Below the pieces are notes generated by a model, which was not told the origin of the DNA, searched no databases, and saw only the letters and a list, made by a program, of their open reading frames with translations. Position numbers and translations under genes: made by a program. 64,000 nt of DNA from contig NZ_JACJJL010000004.1 of the NCBI RefSeq assembly GCF_016899955.1, positions 124,001-188,000 of the forward strand. Direction: 5' to 3'. Shown piece after piece: positions 27,160-36,343 of the stretch. This DNA comes from Marseilla massiliensis (GTDB lineage: Bacteria; Bacteroidota; Bacteroidia; Bacteroidales; Bacteroidaceae). Positions within the stretch are counted from its first letter, which is position 1. Every line of letters starts with the position of its first letter.

Positions 27160-27804
27160 ATGAACCAGGAAACCATCACGACAGCACGGCAGATAGGCTT
27201 CTTCGGAGGTTCGTTCAACCCCATACACAACGGCCACATTGCCCTGGCCCGCAGCCTGCTCGAGGCAGCCGGGCTCGACGAGGTGTGGTTTGTGGTGTCG
27301 CCGCAAAACCCTTTCAAGCAGAACTCCGACCTGCTTGACGATGCCGCAAGGATGGCAATGGTGACCGCGGCGCTCGAAGGCGAGCCACGGCTGAAGCCTT
27401 GCGGCGTTGAGCTTACCATGCCACGGCCGTCGTACACATGGCACACGCTGTGCCGATTGCGCAGCGAGCATCCCGGCTTGCAATTCACGCTGCTCATCGG
27501 CGGCGACAATTGGGAGCGCTTCGACCGCTGGTACCACAGCGCCGACATACTGGCCACATGCCGCATAGTGGTCTATCCACGGCGCGCGCAGGGCTGCGGC
27601 GGCCCCATCGACGCGGGCTCGCTGCCCGCCGGGGTGACAATGGCCGACACGCCGCTGATAGACATCAGCAGCACAGAAGTGAGGCGACGGGTGGCCGAGG
27701 GCTTGCCCATCGACACCCTGGTGCCACCCGCCGTGGCCGCAATGATAAGCAAACAGGGGTGGTATGCGGCCAACGCCGACGCCTGCCGGGGCAACCGCAG
27801 CTGA
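27160..27804 (+). CDS. nadD: Nicotinate-nucleotide adenylyltransferase
   Basis: NadD adenylylates nicotinate mononucleotide in NAD synthesis. The nucleotidyltransferase motif FFGGSFNPIHNGHIALA is at residues 14-30, and the C-terminal ISSTEVRRRVAEG, needed for catalysis, is near 168. At 214 residues the size is usual. It follows gmk by 33 bp. Confidence 0.96.
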   Translation: MNQETITTARQIGFFGGSFNPIHNGHIALARSLLEAAGLDEVWFVVSPQNPFKQNSDLLDDAARMAMVTAALEGEPRLKPCGVELTMPRPSYTWHTLCRLRSEHPGLQFTLLIGGDNWERFDRWYHSADILATCRIVVYPRRAQGCGGPIDAGSLPAGVTMADTPLIDISSTEVRRRVAEGLPIDTLVPPAVAAMISKQGWYAANADACRGNRS

Positions 27805-28004
27805 GCCGGGCAGCCAGCATGGCCGGCCCATCGGCCAGCAACAAGCCTTCCGCCTATGCCGCATGGCAGGCCGCCACCCGCCATGCACCACCCAGGCAAA
27901 CGCATTTCTCCACCCAGACAAACATTTTTCGCCACCGTGGCGGCCGCCATGCGCCACCACAACCCCAAAAGAACAGCCTTTCAGCGAATAATCCGCCGCC
28001 AACC

Positions 28005-28035
28005 ATTGGTATTCGGATTAAAAGATGTAATTTTG
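28005..28035 (+). promoter_or_regulatory. Promoter of the envelope-decoration operon
   Basis: ATTG (28005-28008), 19 bp, TAATTTTG (28028-28035), 19 bp before the ATG at 28055. It is the first AT-rich stretch after 220 bp of GC-rich non-coding sequence. Confidence 0.65.
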
Positions 28036-28054
28036 CACCAAACTTGCTAAACAG

Positions 28055-29920
28055 ATGAAATACGTCAGTCTGATAGGCCGACTTCTCGGTTACTTCTTTT
28101 ACCCTATAAAGAAGAGCCCGGCTTTCTTTGTGTTCATGTTCGTGCTGTGCTATGTATGCAACAGGCTCGGGACGCCCACTTTCTCTGAGCTTGGCATATT
28201 CGAACTGTTTGCCGACCTGTACATACTCTGCGTGGCCCTGTCGTTCATCCCGTGGAAAGTGAGACGATGGATCAAGGGCGCCGTATACGTAGTGATGTAC
28301 ACCACATCAATCGTCGACATGTATTGCACGGTAAAGTTTGGCTCAACCTTCACCCCCACCATGCTGCTGCTGATGGAAGAGACCACCGGAAGCGAGGCCT
28401 CGGAGTTCCTCAAGTCGTATGTCGACCTGAGCCTCCTGAAGACCGACCTCGGCTGGGTGATGCTGATATTGGCCGTGCATCTGCTCTACAACGTGTTCAT
28501 GTCGATGGCCAGGCGCAGGCACATACGCCTCGACATCGACATGAAGCTCATCCACCGGCTGTCGGCCGTGGTGCTGCCCGCCATGGGGCTGGCCACCATC
28601 TACATGCTCGAGCAAGGCATAGCCACGCGAGCCGACAACAAGAAAGCGTTCGTGAGGCTCATGACCTACGACAACATTGGCGACGTGGAGCACGAGCTCA
28701 CGCGCGACGACAAGGCCGAACTGTACCTGCCCGTCTACCGCGTGGCGTTCAGCTTCTATGCCAACAGGCTGGCGGCAAGGCAGATAGACAAGCTCATCGA
28801 GGCCACCGGCAAGGCCCGGGTGGACAGTTGCAGGTTTACCAGCCGCAACATCGTGCTCATCATCGGCGAGAGTTACAACCGCCACCACTCACAGTTGTAC
28901 GGCTACGGCAAGCCCACCACGCCGCGCCAGTTGCGCAGGGCAGAAGACGGGCAGCTGACGGCATTCAGCGACGTTGTGTCGCCATGGAACCTCACCAGCT
29001 TTGTCTTCAAGCACATATTCTCGCTCTACACCGTGGGCGACAGGGGCGAATGGTGCGACTACCCGCTCTTCCCGGAGCTTTTCCGCAAGGCCGGCTACCG
29101 CGTGACATTCATCACCAACCAGTTCCTGCCGCAGGCCGAAGAGGCGGTGTACGACTTCAGCGGCGGCTTCTTCCTAAACAACCCGACACTCGACAAGGCG
29201 CAGTTTGACGTGCGCAACACCTCCCTCCACACCTACGACGACGGCGTCTTGGCCGACTACGACCGCCTGCTGGCACAAGACAGCATCAGGTTCGACGGGC
29301 CCGACGACCACAACCTGATAATACTCCACCTGAAAGGGCAGCACGTGAGCTATTCGCAGCGCTACCCGGCCGACAGGAAACGGTTTGCGGGAGCCGACTA
29401 CGACGAGCCTCGGCTCAGGCCCAACGACAAGCAGGTGATGGCCCACTACGACAACGCCACGCTCTACAACGACTCCATTGTCGACGAGATACTGAAGCGA
29501 TTCGAGCGCGAAGACGCCATAGCGATATACATGCCCGACCACGGCGAAGAGTGCTTCGGGGGCGGAATGCGCGTCTACGGCCGGCTGCACTCGGCAGAGA
29601 TAGACTACCGCCTGGCCCACGAGGAGTTTGAGATACCGTTCTGGATATGGTGCTCCAAGGGATATGCAAAATCCCACCCGGGCATGATGGAGGCCATTGC
29701 CGGGGCTAAGGACAAGCCATACATGACCGACCGCGTGGCCCACATGCTGCTCTACCTGGCCGGGATAAGCTGCCCCGCCTACCGCGGCGAATACAACCTG
29801 CTGGGCCCCGACTACGACCCCGACAGGCCGAGGAAGCTGAAAAACAGCGTAGACTACAACAAACTGAAAGCAGAGAATGAACACAATGACAAAAACGACG
29901 GCATGGCTCAACCGAGATGA
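28055..29920 (+). CDS. EptA-like membrane phosphotransferase (sulfatase fold)
   Basis: The 621-residue protein has about five N-terminal membrane helices (residues 20-190) followed by a periplasmic alkaline-phosphatase/sulfatase-fold domain. Family blocks are IVLIIGESYNRHHSQLYGY...TTP near residue 267 and the metal-binding MPDHGEE near residue 493. Such enzymes move phosphoethanolamine, or sometimes phosphoglycerol, from phospholipids to lipid A or glycans. The nucleophile region reads GESY where EptA has GET, so the exact nucleophile needs alignment. Its 3' end overlaps the next gene by 44 bp, so coupling is likely. Confidence 0.85.
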   Translation: MKYVSLIGRLLGYFFYPIKKSPAFFVFMFVLCYVCNRLGTPTFSELGIFELFADLYILCVALSFIPWKVRRWIKGAVYVVMYTTSIVDMYCTVKFGSTFTPTMLLLMEETTGSEASEFLKSYVDLSLLKTDLGWVMLILAVHLLYNVFMSMARRRHIRLDIDMKLIHRLSAVVLPAMGLATIYMLEQGIATRADNKKAFVRLMTYDNIGDVEHELTRDDKAELYLPVYRVAFSFYANRLAARQIDKLIEATGKARVDSCRFTSRNIVLIIGESYNRHHSQLYGYGKPTTPRQLRRAEDGQLTAFSDVVSPWNLTSFVFKHIFSLYTVGDRGEWCDYPLFPELFRKAGYRVTFITNQFLPQAEEAVYDFSGGFFLNNPTLDKAQFDVRNTSLHTYDDGVLADYDRLLAQDSIRFDGPDDHNLIILHLKGQHVSYSQRYPADRKRFAGADYDEPRLRPNDKQVMAHYDNATLYNDSIVDEILKRFEREDAIAIYMPDHGEECFGGGMRVYGRLHSAEIDYRLAHEEFEIPFWIWCSKGYAKSHPGMMEAIAGAKDKPYMTDRVAHMLLYLAGISCPAYRGEYNLLGPDYDPDRPRKLKNSVDYNKLKAENEHNDKNDGMAQPR

Positions 29921-30947
29921 ATGCGCCGCCCTGCGCGGGCTGGCCATCATGGCCATAATGCTGCACAACTACTGCCACTGGCTCGGGTTTGCCGTCAAGG
30001 AAAACGAATACACCTTCAACGCCGCCAACACCGCACGCCTGTGGGATGCCATGGCCCACGCCGACGCCAACCTGCCCATCCACCTGCTGTCGTACTTCGG
30101 CCACTACGGCGTGCCGGTATTCCTGTTCCTGAGCGGCTTCGGGCTCGTGATGAAATATGAGCGGCGACCGCAGGAGCTGCCCGCATGGCGGTTTGCGCGC
30201 TACCACTACATGAAGCTGCTGCGCATGATGGTGCCGGGCTTCGTGGCCTTCATCATCGTCGACGCCATCACCCCGGGCCCTTTCCGCTTCCAGGCCGAGA
30301 ACGTCGTGGCCCAGATGCTCATGGCAATCAACCTCCTACCCGCCCCCGACAGGATAATATGGCCGGGCCCCTACTGGTTCTTCGGACTGATGATGCAGCT
30401 CTACATAGTCTACCGGCTGGCGCTCTACCGCCGCCACTGGGCGTGGGCAGCGGCGCTGGTGGCCCTGTGCTGGGCGGCCCAGGCCGCATGCAGCCCCATG
30501 GGCGAAACGCTCAACCGGCTGCGCTACAACTGCATCGGCGGCATGCTCGTGTTCTGCGCGGGCCTGCTGGCTGCGCGCCACCTGCCCGCCGCACGCCTCA
30601 ACGCCATGGGCCGCCCGTCGTGGGCAGCCGTGTCACTGGTGTCTGCGGCCCTGCTGCTGGCCTGCTGCACATCGTTCCAGGCGTGGCTGTGGGCCCCGCT
30701 GGCCGTGGTGGCAGCCTCGGTGGGGCTGGTCAAGGCGCTGCCCGCCACGTGGCTCAGCCCGCTGTCGTGGCTCGGCGGCATATCGGCGGCCATGTTCGTG
30801 GCCCATCCGCTGCTGCGCAAGGTGTTCATACCCATATCCCGCCGAGGCGACATCTACGACGGACTGCTGCTGTATGTCATAGCCACGGTGGCCGTGTCGT
30901 GGATGTTCATGATAATAATCAACAGGATTCCAAAGCCAAAGGCATAG
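29877..30947 (+). CDS. Acyltransferase 3-family membrane protein
   Basis: The 356-residue protein has about ten membrane helices. The family's N-terminal block ECAALRGLAIMAIMLHNY carries the R and H thought to take part in acyl transfer. HYGVPVFLFLSGFGL is the second conserved segment. These proteins O-acetylate (or otherwise acylate) envelope polysaccharides. The start lies inside the preceding gene; a second ATG nine bases on is also possible. Confidence 0.88.
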   Translation: MNTMTKTTAWLNRDECAALRGLAIMAIMLHNYCHWLGFAVKENEYTFNAANTARLWDAMAHADANLPIHLLSYFGHYGVPVFLFLSGFGLVMKYERRPQELPAWRFARYHYMKLLRMMVPGFVAFIIVDAITPGPFRFQAENVVAQMLMAINLLPAPDRIIWPGPYWFFGLMMQLYIVYRLALYRRHWAWAAALVALCWAAQAACSPMGETLNRLRYNCIGGMLVFCAGLLAARHLPAARLNAMGRPSWAAVSLVSAALLLACCTSFQAWLWAPLAVVAASVGLVKALPATWLSPLSWLGGISAAMFVAHPLLRKVFIPISRRGDIYDGLLLYVIATVAVSWMFMIIINRIPKPKA

Positions 30948-30987
30948 ACAACCGTCGTAAAACAATTGCGCCGCCCGTCCTGCCAGC

Positions 30988-31097
30988 GCAACACCCTGGT
31001 CTGCAGCACGTTGCAAAACCATGCTTACGGGGTTGCAAAACGGGCCGTTCGGCAATGCCACAAGGGCCGTTCGGGGGCGCGAAACGGGCCATCCTGG
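30988..31097 (+). repeat. 22-bp-unit element, copy 4
   Basis: The leader (30988-31009, ACCCTGGTCTGCAGCAC) is followed by units 31010-31031, 31032-31053, 31054-31075 and 31076-31097. It lies 40 bp after the first acyltransferase gene on the same strand and before the second one. Pairing between units is weaker here than in other copies. Confidence 0.85.
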
Positions 31098-31260
31098 CGG
31101 CCCGCCCCATGAGCCGACGGCCGCAGGGGCAACAATGTAAAAGAATCGCCGCGCCACGGCGGCCATGCCACGGCCCTCGCCCGTCGCGGCCGGCAGCCGC
31201 CCCACAGCAAGGCTCACGGCTGCCGGAAGGCCACAGCAAACAATAAACAACCAAGCGACA

Positions 31261-32355
31261 ATGGAAAAAACGTCAGACAACTACAGCTGCCTCAGCAGCC
31301 AGCGGGGCCGGCTGATGGGCGCCGCCATGCTCATGGTGGTGCTCTTCCACGTGGGCGGCATGCGCCACGACACATTCTTCTACTGCCTGAGCAGGTGCGG
31401 CAACGTCGGCGTCGACGTGTTCCTCTACCTCAGCGGCATAGGCCTGTGGTTCTCGTGGGGCAAGATAATCGGCAAGAAGCATGCAGCCCCGACAGCCACC
31501 GGCACCCGGCCCGCGCCACGCAACGCCTCAGGCAGACGGGGCAAAAGGCTGCTCCAGGCCATCGCCGGCTCGCCTTACGCCACATTCCTGCGCCGGCGCT
31601 ACGTCAGGGTCTACCCCGCATGGCTCATAGTGGCGGCTGCATACTACCTGCCGCGCTGTCTCGACGGCAGGGCCTCGGCAGCCGACACGGCGCTGTCGAT
31701 AGCCGTCAACTGGGGCTTCTGGCAGCACGACGAGCTCACATTCTGGTTCATACCGGCCATCATGGCGCTCTACACCGTGGCCCCGGCCTACATCGAACTG
31801 ATACGCCGCCATGCCGAATGCCGGTGGATGCCCGTGGCTACCATGGTGCTGTGTGTGCTCGTGCAATACTGGGCTCCGCTGCATTCGGTGGTAGGACACC
31901 TCGAGATATTCTTCAGCCGCATACCCATCTTCCTCATAGGCATCAACACCGGACTGCTCGTCGAGCAGCGGCGGCACATCGGCCGGGCCGGGTGGTGGAT
32001 GCTCATCGGCATGCTGGCCGTGTGCACGCTGGCCTGCGTCAACTTCGAGGACGGCCTGCGGGGGCGCTTTCCTCTGTTCCTCGAACGCATGGTCTACATA
32101 CCGCTCACGGTCTCGATGGCCCTGCTCATGGCGCGGGCGCTGGCCCACGCCCCGGCATGGGCAGGCTCTGTGCTGGCCTTCATCGGCGGCATCAGCCTCG
32201 AGATATACCTCATCCACGCCCAGTTTGTGCTGCTGCCGCTGCAGCCCTTGCGCCTTGGCTACTGGCCCACGGCACTGGCCGTGGTGGCCATATCGGCCGC
32301 CCCGGCATGGCTGCTGCACAAGGGCATCAGTCTGTTGACAAGGAAAATAGCATAA
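31261..32355 (+). CDS. Second acyltransferase 3-family membrane protein
   Basis: The 364-residue protein has the same family layout: RGRLMGAAMLMVVLFHVGG (with the conserved R and H) and NVGVDVFLYLSGIGL, then about ten membrane helices. A Pro/Ala/Gly/Arg-rich cytoplasmic loop (about residues 78-98) sets it apart from its neighbour. It probably acylates a surface sugar. ATG 31261 directly precedes the conserved domain. The gap to the UbiA-like gene is 18 bp. Confidence 0.88.
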   Translation: MEKTSDNYSCLSSQRGRLMGAAMLMVVLFHVGGMRHDTFFYCLSRCGNVGVDVFLYLSGIGLWFSWGKIIGKKHAAPTATGTRPAPRNASGRRGKRLLQAIAGSPYATFLRRRYVRVYPAWLIVAAAYYLPRCLDGRASAADTALSIAVNWGFWQHDELTFWFIPAIMALYTVAPAYIELIRRHAECRWMPVATMVLCVLVQYWAPLHSVVGHLEIFFSRIPIFLIGINTGLLVEQRRHIGRAGWWMLIGMLAVCTLACVNFEDGLRGRFPLFLERMVYIPLTVSMALLMARALAHAPAWAGSVLAFIGGISLEIYLIHAQFVLLPLQPLRLGYWPTALAVVAISAAPAWLLHKGISLLTRKIA

Positions 32356-32373
32356 AAACGGTTACTCTTTGAA

Positions 32374-33249
32374 ATGGAATACATAAGGATAATACGACCG
32401 CAGCAATGGGTCAAGAACCTGTTCGTGCTCATACCGGTGTTCTTCAGCGGCAACGTCACCCACTGGCCCAGCGTCAGTGCCTCGCTGCTGGCCATGGTGG
32501 CATTCAGCCTCGCGGCCTCATCGGTCTACTGCTTCAACGACATCATCGACGCCGACGACGACAGGCGGCACCCCGTCAAGTGCCACCGCCCCGTGGCATC
32601 GGGGGCAGTGCCAGTGGCCGGGGCATACGCCCTGATGGCCCTCATGCTGGCCCTCGCCGTGGCAGCCCTGGCGTTTCTGGGCGGCACGGCCCTGCGCACG
32701 GGCTGCGTGGTGGCCGGCTACTACGCGCTCAACATGGCCTACTGCGCCTGGCTGAAGCGGTTTGCCATAATCGACGTGTGCATAATAGCCTTCGGCTTCG
32801 TGCTGCGCATACTGGCGGGAGGCGAGGCCTCGGGCATCATGCTCAGCAAATGGATAGTGCTCATGACGTTCCTGCTCACGCTGTTCCTCTCGCTCGCCAA
32901 GCGCCGCGACGACGTTTTGCGCATGGACCGCACCGGCATGGCGCCACGGCGCAACACGTCGCGGTACAACCTCACGTTCATGAACCAGGCCATAACCATC
33001 ACGGCCACGGTCACAATAGTGTGCTACGTGATGTACACCGTGTCGCCCGAGGCAGCCGCCGTCATGCAAACCGACTACCTTTACCTTACGAGTGTGTTTG
33101 TCATCATCGGGCTGCTGCGCTACATACAGATAGCCGTGGTCGACGAGAAGAGCGGCGACCCCACTGCCATAGCACTGCACGACAGGTTCATCCAAGTGGT
33201 GGTGGCTTGCTGGGGACTGTCGTTCTTCACCATTATATATATATTCTGA
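32374..33249 (+). CDS. UbiA-family prenyltransferase, decaprenyl-phosphate phosphoribosyltransferase-like
   Basis: The 291-residue membrane protein has the UbiA first Asp-rich motif NDIIDADDD (Asn55-Asp63) and a second conserved block IIDVCIIAFGFVLRILAGG. The N-terminus RPQQWVKNLFV and the stretch RRHPVKCHRPVASGAVPV match the branch to which mycobacterial Rv3806c belongs. That enzyme puts the 5-phosphoribosyl group of PRPP on polyprenyl phosphate. This differs from UbiA or MenA quinone enzymes. It is 5 bp before a HAD phosphatase gene, matching the next step of that pathway. Confidence 0.85.
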   Translation: MEYIRIIRPQQWVKNLFVLIPVFFSGNVTHWPSVSASLLAMVAFSLAASSVYCFNDIIDADDDRRHPVKCHRPVASGAVPVAGAYALMALMLALAVAALAFLGGTALRTGCVVAGYYALNMAYCAWLKRFAIIDVCIIAFGFVLRILAGGEASGIMLSKWIVLMTFLLTLFLSLAKRRDDVLRMDRTGMAPRRNTSRYNLTFMNQAITITATVTIVCYVMYTVSPEAAAVMQTDYLYLTSVFVIIGLLRYIQIAVVDEKSGDPTAIALHDRFIQVVVACWGLSFFTIIYIF

Positions 33250-33253
33250 CAAG

Positions 33254-33859
33254 ATGGAAGGAAAGAAAGAGATATACGCCTTCGACTTCGACGGCACGCT
33301 GACCCGCCGCGACTCGTTCATCGCATTCCTATGCCACGCCCGGCAAACGCGCCGCGTAGTGGCGTGGCTCGCGCTGCACGCCCCTCTACTGGCGGCCGCC
33401 AAGCTGGGCCTCTACCCCGCGGGCAAGGCCAAGGAGAGGGTGTTCGCCCATTTCTTTGCAGGCACCGCAGAGCGCGACTACGAGGAATGCGGCATGGCGT
33501 TTGCCGCCCGCAACAGGGCCTTGCTGCGCCCGGCAGGCATCAGGGCCGTGGGCAAGGCCGTTGAAGACGGGGCCACCGTGCTCATAGTCAGCGCCAGCCA
33601 GCGGCAGTGGGTGGCGCCGTTCTTCGCCGAATACGGCAGCGCCGTAACGGTGGTAGCCACCGAACCGGAGATACGCAACGGGCGGCTCACGGGCCGCTTT
33701 GCCACCCCCAACTGCAAGGGGGCAGAGAAAGTGAGACGCATACTCGGGCTTTTCCCCGACAGAGAGAGCTACCGCCTCACGGCCTTCGGCGACAGCCGGG
33801 GCGACCGCGAGATGCTCGCCATGGCCGACGAAGCCCACTACAAGCCATTCAGGAAATGA
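33254..33859 (+). CDS. HAD-IB phosphatase
   Basis: The 201-residue protein has motif I FDFDGTLT (Asp11, Asp13), a small helical cap, VSAS (motif II) and GDSRGDREML (motif IV), as in the phosphoserine-phosphatase-like IB group. Packed between the UbiA-like and GT-C-like genes (5-bp and 7-bp gaps), it may remove the 5-phosphate from polyprenyl-phosphate-phosphoribose. That is inferred from context. Confidence 0.88.
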   Translation: MEGKKEIYAFDFDGTLTRRDSFIAFLCHARQTRRVVAWLALHAPLLAAAKLGLYPAGKAKERVFAHFFAGTAERDYEECGMAFAARNRALLRPAGIRAVGKAVEDGATVLIVSASQRQWVAPFFAEYGSAVTVVATEPEIRNGRLTGRFATPNCKGAEKVRRILGLFPDRESYRLTAFGDSRGDREMLAMADEAHYKPFRK

Positions 33860-33866
33860 TACCGAC

Positions 33867-35279
33867 ATGACAAGACCGTTCGACATATTCAAGATTAAGC
33901 GCGACGAGGCCCTGCCGGCAGCCGTGGCCGCCATCGTCGTAACCACGCTCAACGCCCTCTTTGTGTGCAAGATGTACGGGCTGTTCACGCCGCTGCGCGA
34001 CGCCGGGGCCATGCAGAGGCACATGCTCGCCCACTTCCGCGTGTCGGGCTACGACCCGCTCACGCTCATCACCGTGTCGTCGTGGATAGACATCTACAAC
34101 GTTGAGCGCCACCCGCTGCTGGCGTTCCTCATCAGCCCGCTGAGCCTTTTGAACGGCTGGCTGGCCGGGCTGACGGGCATAAACTGCGCCATTTTCCTGA
34201 CGGCAGCCCTCATGGCGGCCTGCGCCTTCTACTCGTTTGTGTTCTTCAGGCGCACGCTCAGCGAGGTGATGGAGCTCGACGACACCGACGCCAACCTGCT
34301 TTCGGCGCTCTTCTTCTCGTTTGCCTATGTCATGGTGATAAGCTTCACGCCCGACCACTTCGGCTTTTCCATGTGCATGCTGCTCATCGTTCTCTACGTG
34401 GCGGGCATGAGGATGAAGAAGCGTAAGACAGTTCCGACGTGGCAGATGGCCGTGCTCTACGTCTTTGCCACAGGCATAACCACCACCAACTGCGTCAAGG
34501 CGGTGCTCATGCAGCTGTTTGTCAACGGCCGCAAGTTCTTCAGGTTGCGCAACATCCTGCTCGGCATAGCGGTGCCGTCGGTGGCGTTGTGGATGTTCTG
34601 CAAGTTTGAATACAGCGTGTTTGTGGCCCCCATCGACCGCGCACGCCACGAGGCCAGGGTAAAGAGACAGGCCGAGCGCAAGGCCCGAGAGGCCAAGATG
34701 CAGAAGCTGTATGCCGAGGCCGACTCGGCCACGAGGGCAAAGATGGCTCCCCGCCTGCAGCAGAAGAAGGCGCCAAGCAAGATGGGCCGGCCGCTGAGCC
34801 GCGAGGGAATGATGCGCTGGAGCGACGTGACCACGCCCCGTTGGCCCACGGTTGTGGAGAACCTTTTTGGCGAACCGCTACTCTTCCACGCCAATTTCTT
34901 CCTGGGCGACGTGCTCCGTTCGCGCCCCGTTTTCGTGGAATACGACTCCAAGTTCAACTATTTCGTAGAGGCGATTGTGGTGCTTCTCATGCTCGCGGGC
35001 ATAGCTTGCGGCTTCCGCAGCCGCCTGCTGTGGCTCGCGCTGTCGTGGTTTGGCTTCGACATGGTGCTGCACTTAGGGCTCGGCTTCGGCATCAACGAAG
35101 TCTACATCATGTCGCCCCACTGGCTGTTTGTGCTGCCGCTGGCCATGGCCTTCATGCTGCTGAGGGCCCGGGGGGCGGTGCTCATGGCGCTCAGGGGCGT
35201 GCTCCTGCTGCTCATAGTGTACATGGCTGCCCACAACGGGGTGTTCCTTGCCAACTACCTGCTGCAGCCCGCCGCCTGA
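33867..35279 (+). CDS. GT-C-like polytopic membrane protein (paralogue A)
   Basis: The 470-residue protein has 9-10 membrane helices and a large non-membrane loop around residues 250-340. The loop begins with a very basic, coiled-coil-like stretch (residues 255-310). The N-terminal outer loop has RVSGYDPL, whose Asp could act as the catalytic acid of a GT-C enzyme. It shares blocks with the gene at 38852-40168: NALF/MV...YG/D-F, SGYDP, INCA, FFSFAYVMV..PDHF, NLFGEPL and INE-YIM-PHWLF. It may belong to DUF6080, but I could not check. Following UbiA and HAD genes, it is a candidate ribosyl (pentosyl) transferase using the lipid donor. Confidence 0.75.
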   Translation: MTRPFDIFKIKRDEALPAAVAAIVVTTLNALFVCKMYGLFTPLRDAGAMQRHMLAHFRVSGYDPLTLITVSSWIDIYNVERHPLLAFLISPLSLLNGWLAGLTGINCAIFLTAALMAACAFYSFVFFRRTLSEVMELDDTDANLLSALFFSFAYVMVISFTPDHFGFSMCMLLIVLYVAGMRMKKRKTVPTWQMAVLYVFATGITTTNCVKAVLMQLFVNGRKFFRLRNILLGIAVPSVALWMFCKFEYSVFVAPIDRARHEARVKRQAERKAREAKMQKLYAEADSATRAKMAPRLQQKKAPSKMGRPLSREGMMRWSDVTTPRWPTVVENLFGEPLLFHANFFLGDVLRSRPVFVEYDSKFNYFVEAIVVLLMLAGIACGFRSRLLWLALSWFGFDMVLHLGLGFGINEVYIMSPHWLFVLPLAMAFMLLRARGAVLMALRGVLLLLIVYMAAHNGVFLANYLLQPAA

Positions 35280-35284
35280 ACGGG

Positions 35285-36304
35285 TCAGGCATGCCTTGCC
35301 CGGCCGAGCAACTTGTCGATGCGGTTGCGCACGGCCTTGACGATGATGCCCATGTTTCCGTGGCGCAAGTTGAGCGCCAGCTCCTCGAGCGAGCGCCCCA
35401 CCTTTATCCACGGGTGGCCGTATGCCTGTGTGCGATAAACCTTTTCCTTAAACTCAACGTTCTCTATCACATAGCGCGGATGGCGCAACGGCCACTGCAA
35501 CTCGTAGCGCGGCATGGTGAACATGCGCCTGAGGCGCCGCGGCATGGTAGCCAGGCTGTTGGAATAGTGGGTGGACTCCTCGGCCGCGCCGAGGTTGTTG
35601 ACAAGGTTCCTGGCCGGCACTATGGCCAGGCCCGAGCCGAACATCATCGTCGCCCAGTGTATAGTCTCGTAAAACTCGCGCCCGCTCTCACGGTGGTCGT
35701 GGCACGCGCGTATCATGTCGAAGTTCATCTTGCGCTGGCGCATCAGCGCCTTCAGCTGCCGCATGTTGTAATCATCGTCGAGGAAAGTGTATTTTCCGTC
35801 CCACTGGTCAATCACCCTGCGCCACGAAGCCCAGCCCCATATCGACATGTACGAGGTGAAGATGTAGTCGTAGGGGCAGTCGTCGAGCCTCTCTTCGCTG
35901 TTGAAGCCCGACACCATCACTATCCTCTCGTCGTTCTCATAGCGGTCGAGCATCTCCTTGCAAAACGGGAAGAACGACTGCGAAGGCACGTCGTCGTCTT
36001 CGAGCACGATGCACTTGTCGGCCATCGAGAACGCCCACTTCTGCGAGATATACTCAGACGGGTCGCAGCCATAGTTGCGTTGCTGGTACAGCCGCCGCAC
36101 ATCGCACTCCCAGTCGATGTCGTCCACCACCTCACGGCACTTCATGATGCCCTTCATGTCGCGCTCTCCCCTCGGGCCGTCTTGGTAAAGGAACAGCCGC
36201 GAGGGGCGCGCACGGCGCACTTCGTCGAACACTTTCTTGAGCGAGTCGGGGCGGTTGAAGAACAGTATCAGCACCGCAACGTCAATCTTTGCCGGTTGTT
36301 TCAT
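35285..36304 (-). CDS. Glycosyltransferase (GT-A fold)
   Basis: The 339-residue protein starts with VAVLILFFNRPDSLKKVF and has the metal-binding LEDDDVPSQSFFPF near residue 100, as in GNT-I-like and family 2-like transferases. Then comes SIWGWASWRRV, common in bacterial members of this group. It appears cytoplasmic. It is convergent with the GT-C-like gene with only 5 bp between stop codons, leaving no room for a terminator. ATG 36304 is used; an ATG 12 bp upstream is possible. Confidence 0.85.
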   Translation of the reverse strand: MKQPAKIDVAVLILFFNRPDSLKKVFDEVRRARPSRLFLYQDGPRGERDMKGIMKCREVVDDIDWECDVRRLYQQRNYGCDPSEYISQKWAFSMADKCIVLEDDDVPSQSFFPFCKEMLDRYENDERIVMVSGFNSEERLDDCPYDYIFTSYMSIWGWASWRRVIDQWDGKYTFLDDDYNMRQLKALMRQRKMNFDMIRACHDHRESGREFYETIHWATMMFGSGLAIVPARNLVNNLGAAEESTHYSNSLATMPRRLRRMFTMPRYELQWPLRHPRYVIENVEFKEKVYRTQAYGHPWIKVGRSLEELALNLRHGNMGIIVKAVRNRIDKLLGRARHA

Positions 36305-36343
36305 ATATGGTAACATTAGGTTTGATAGGAAGACGGCCCAGCC

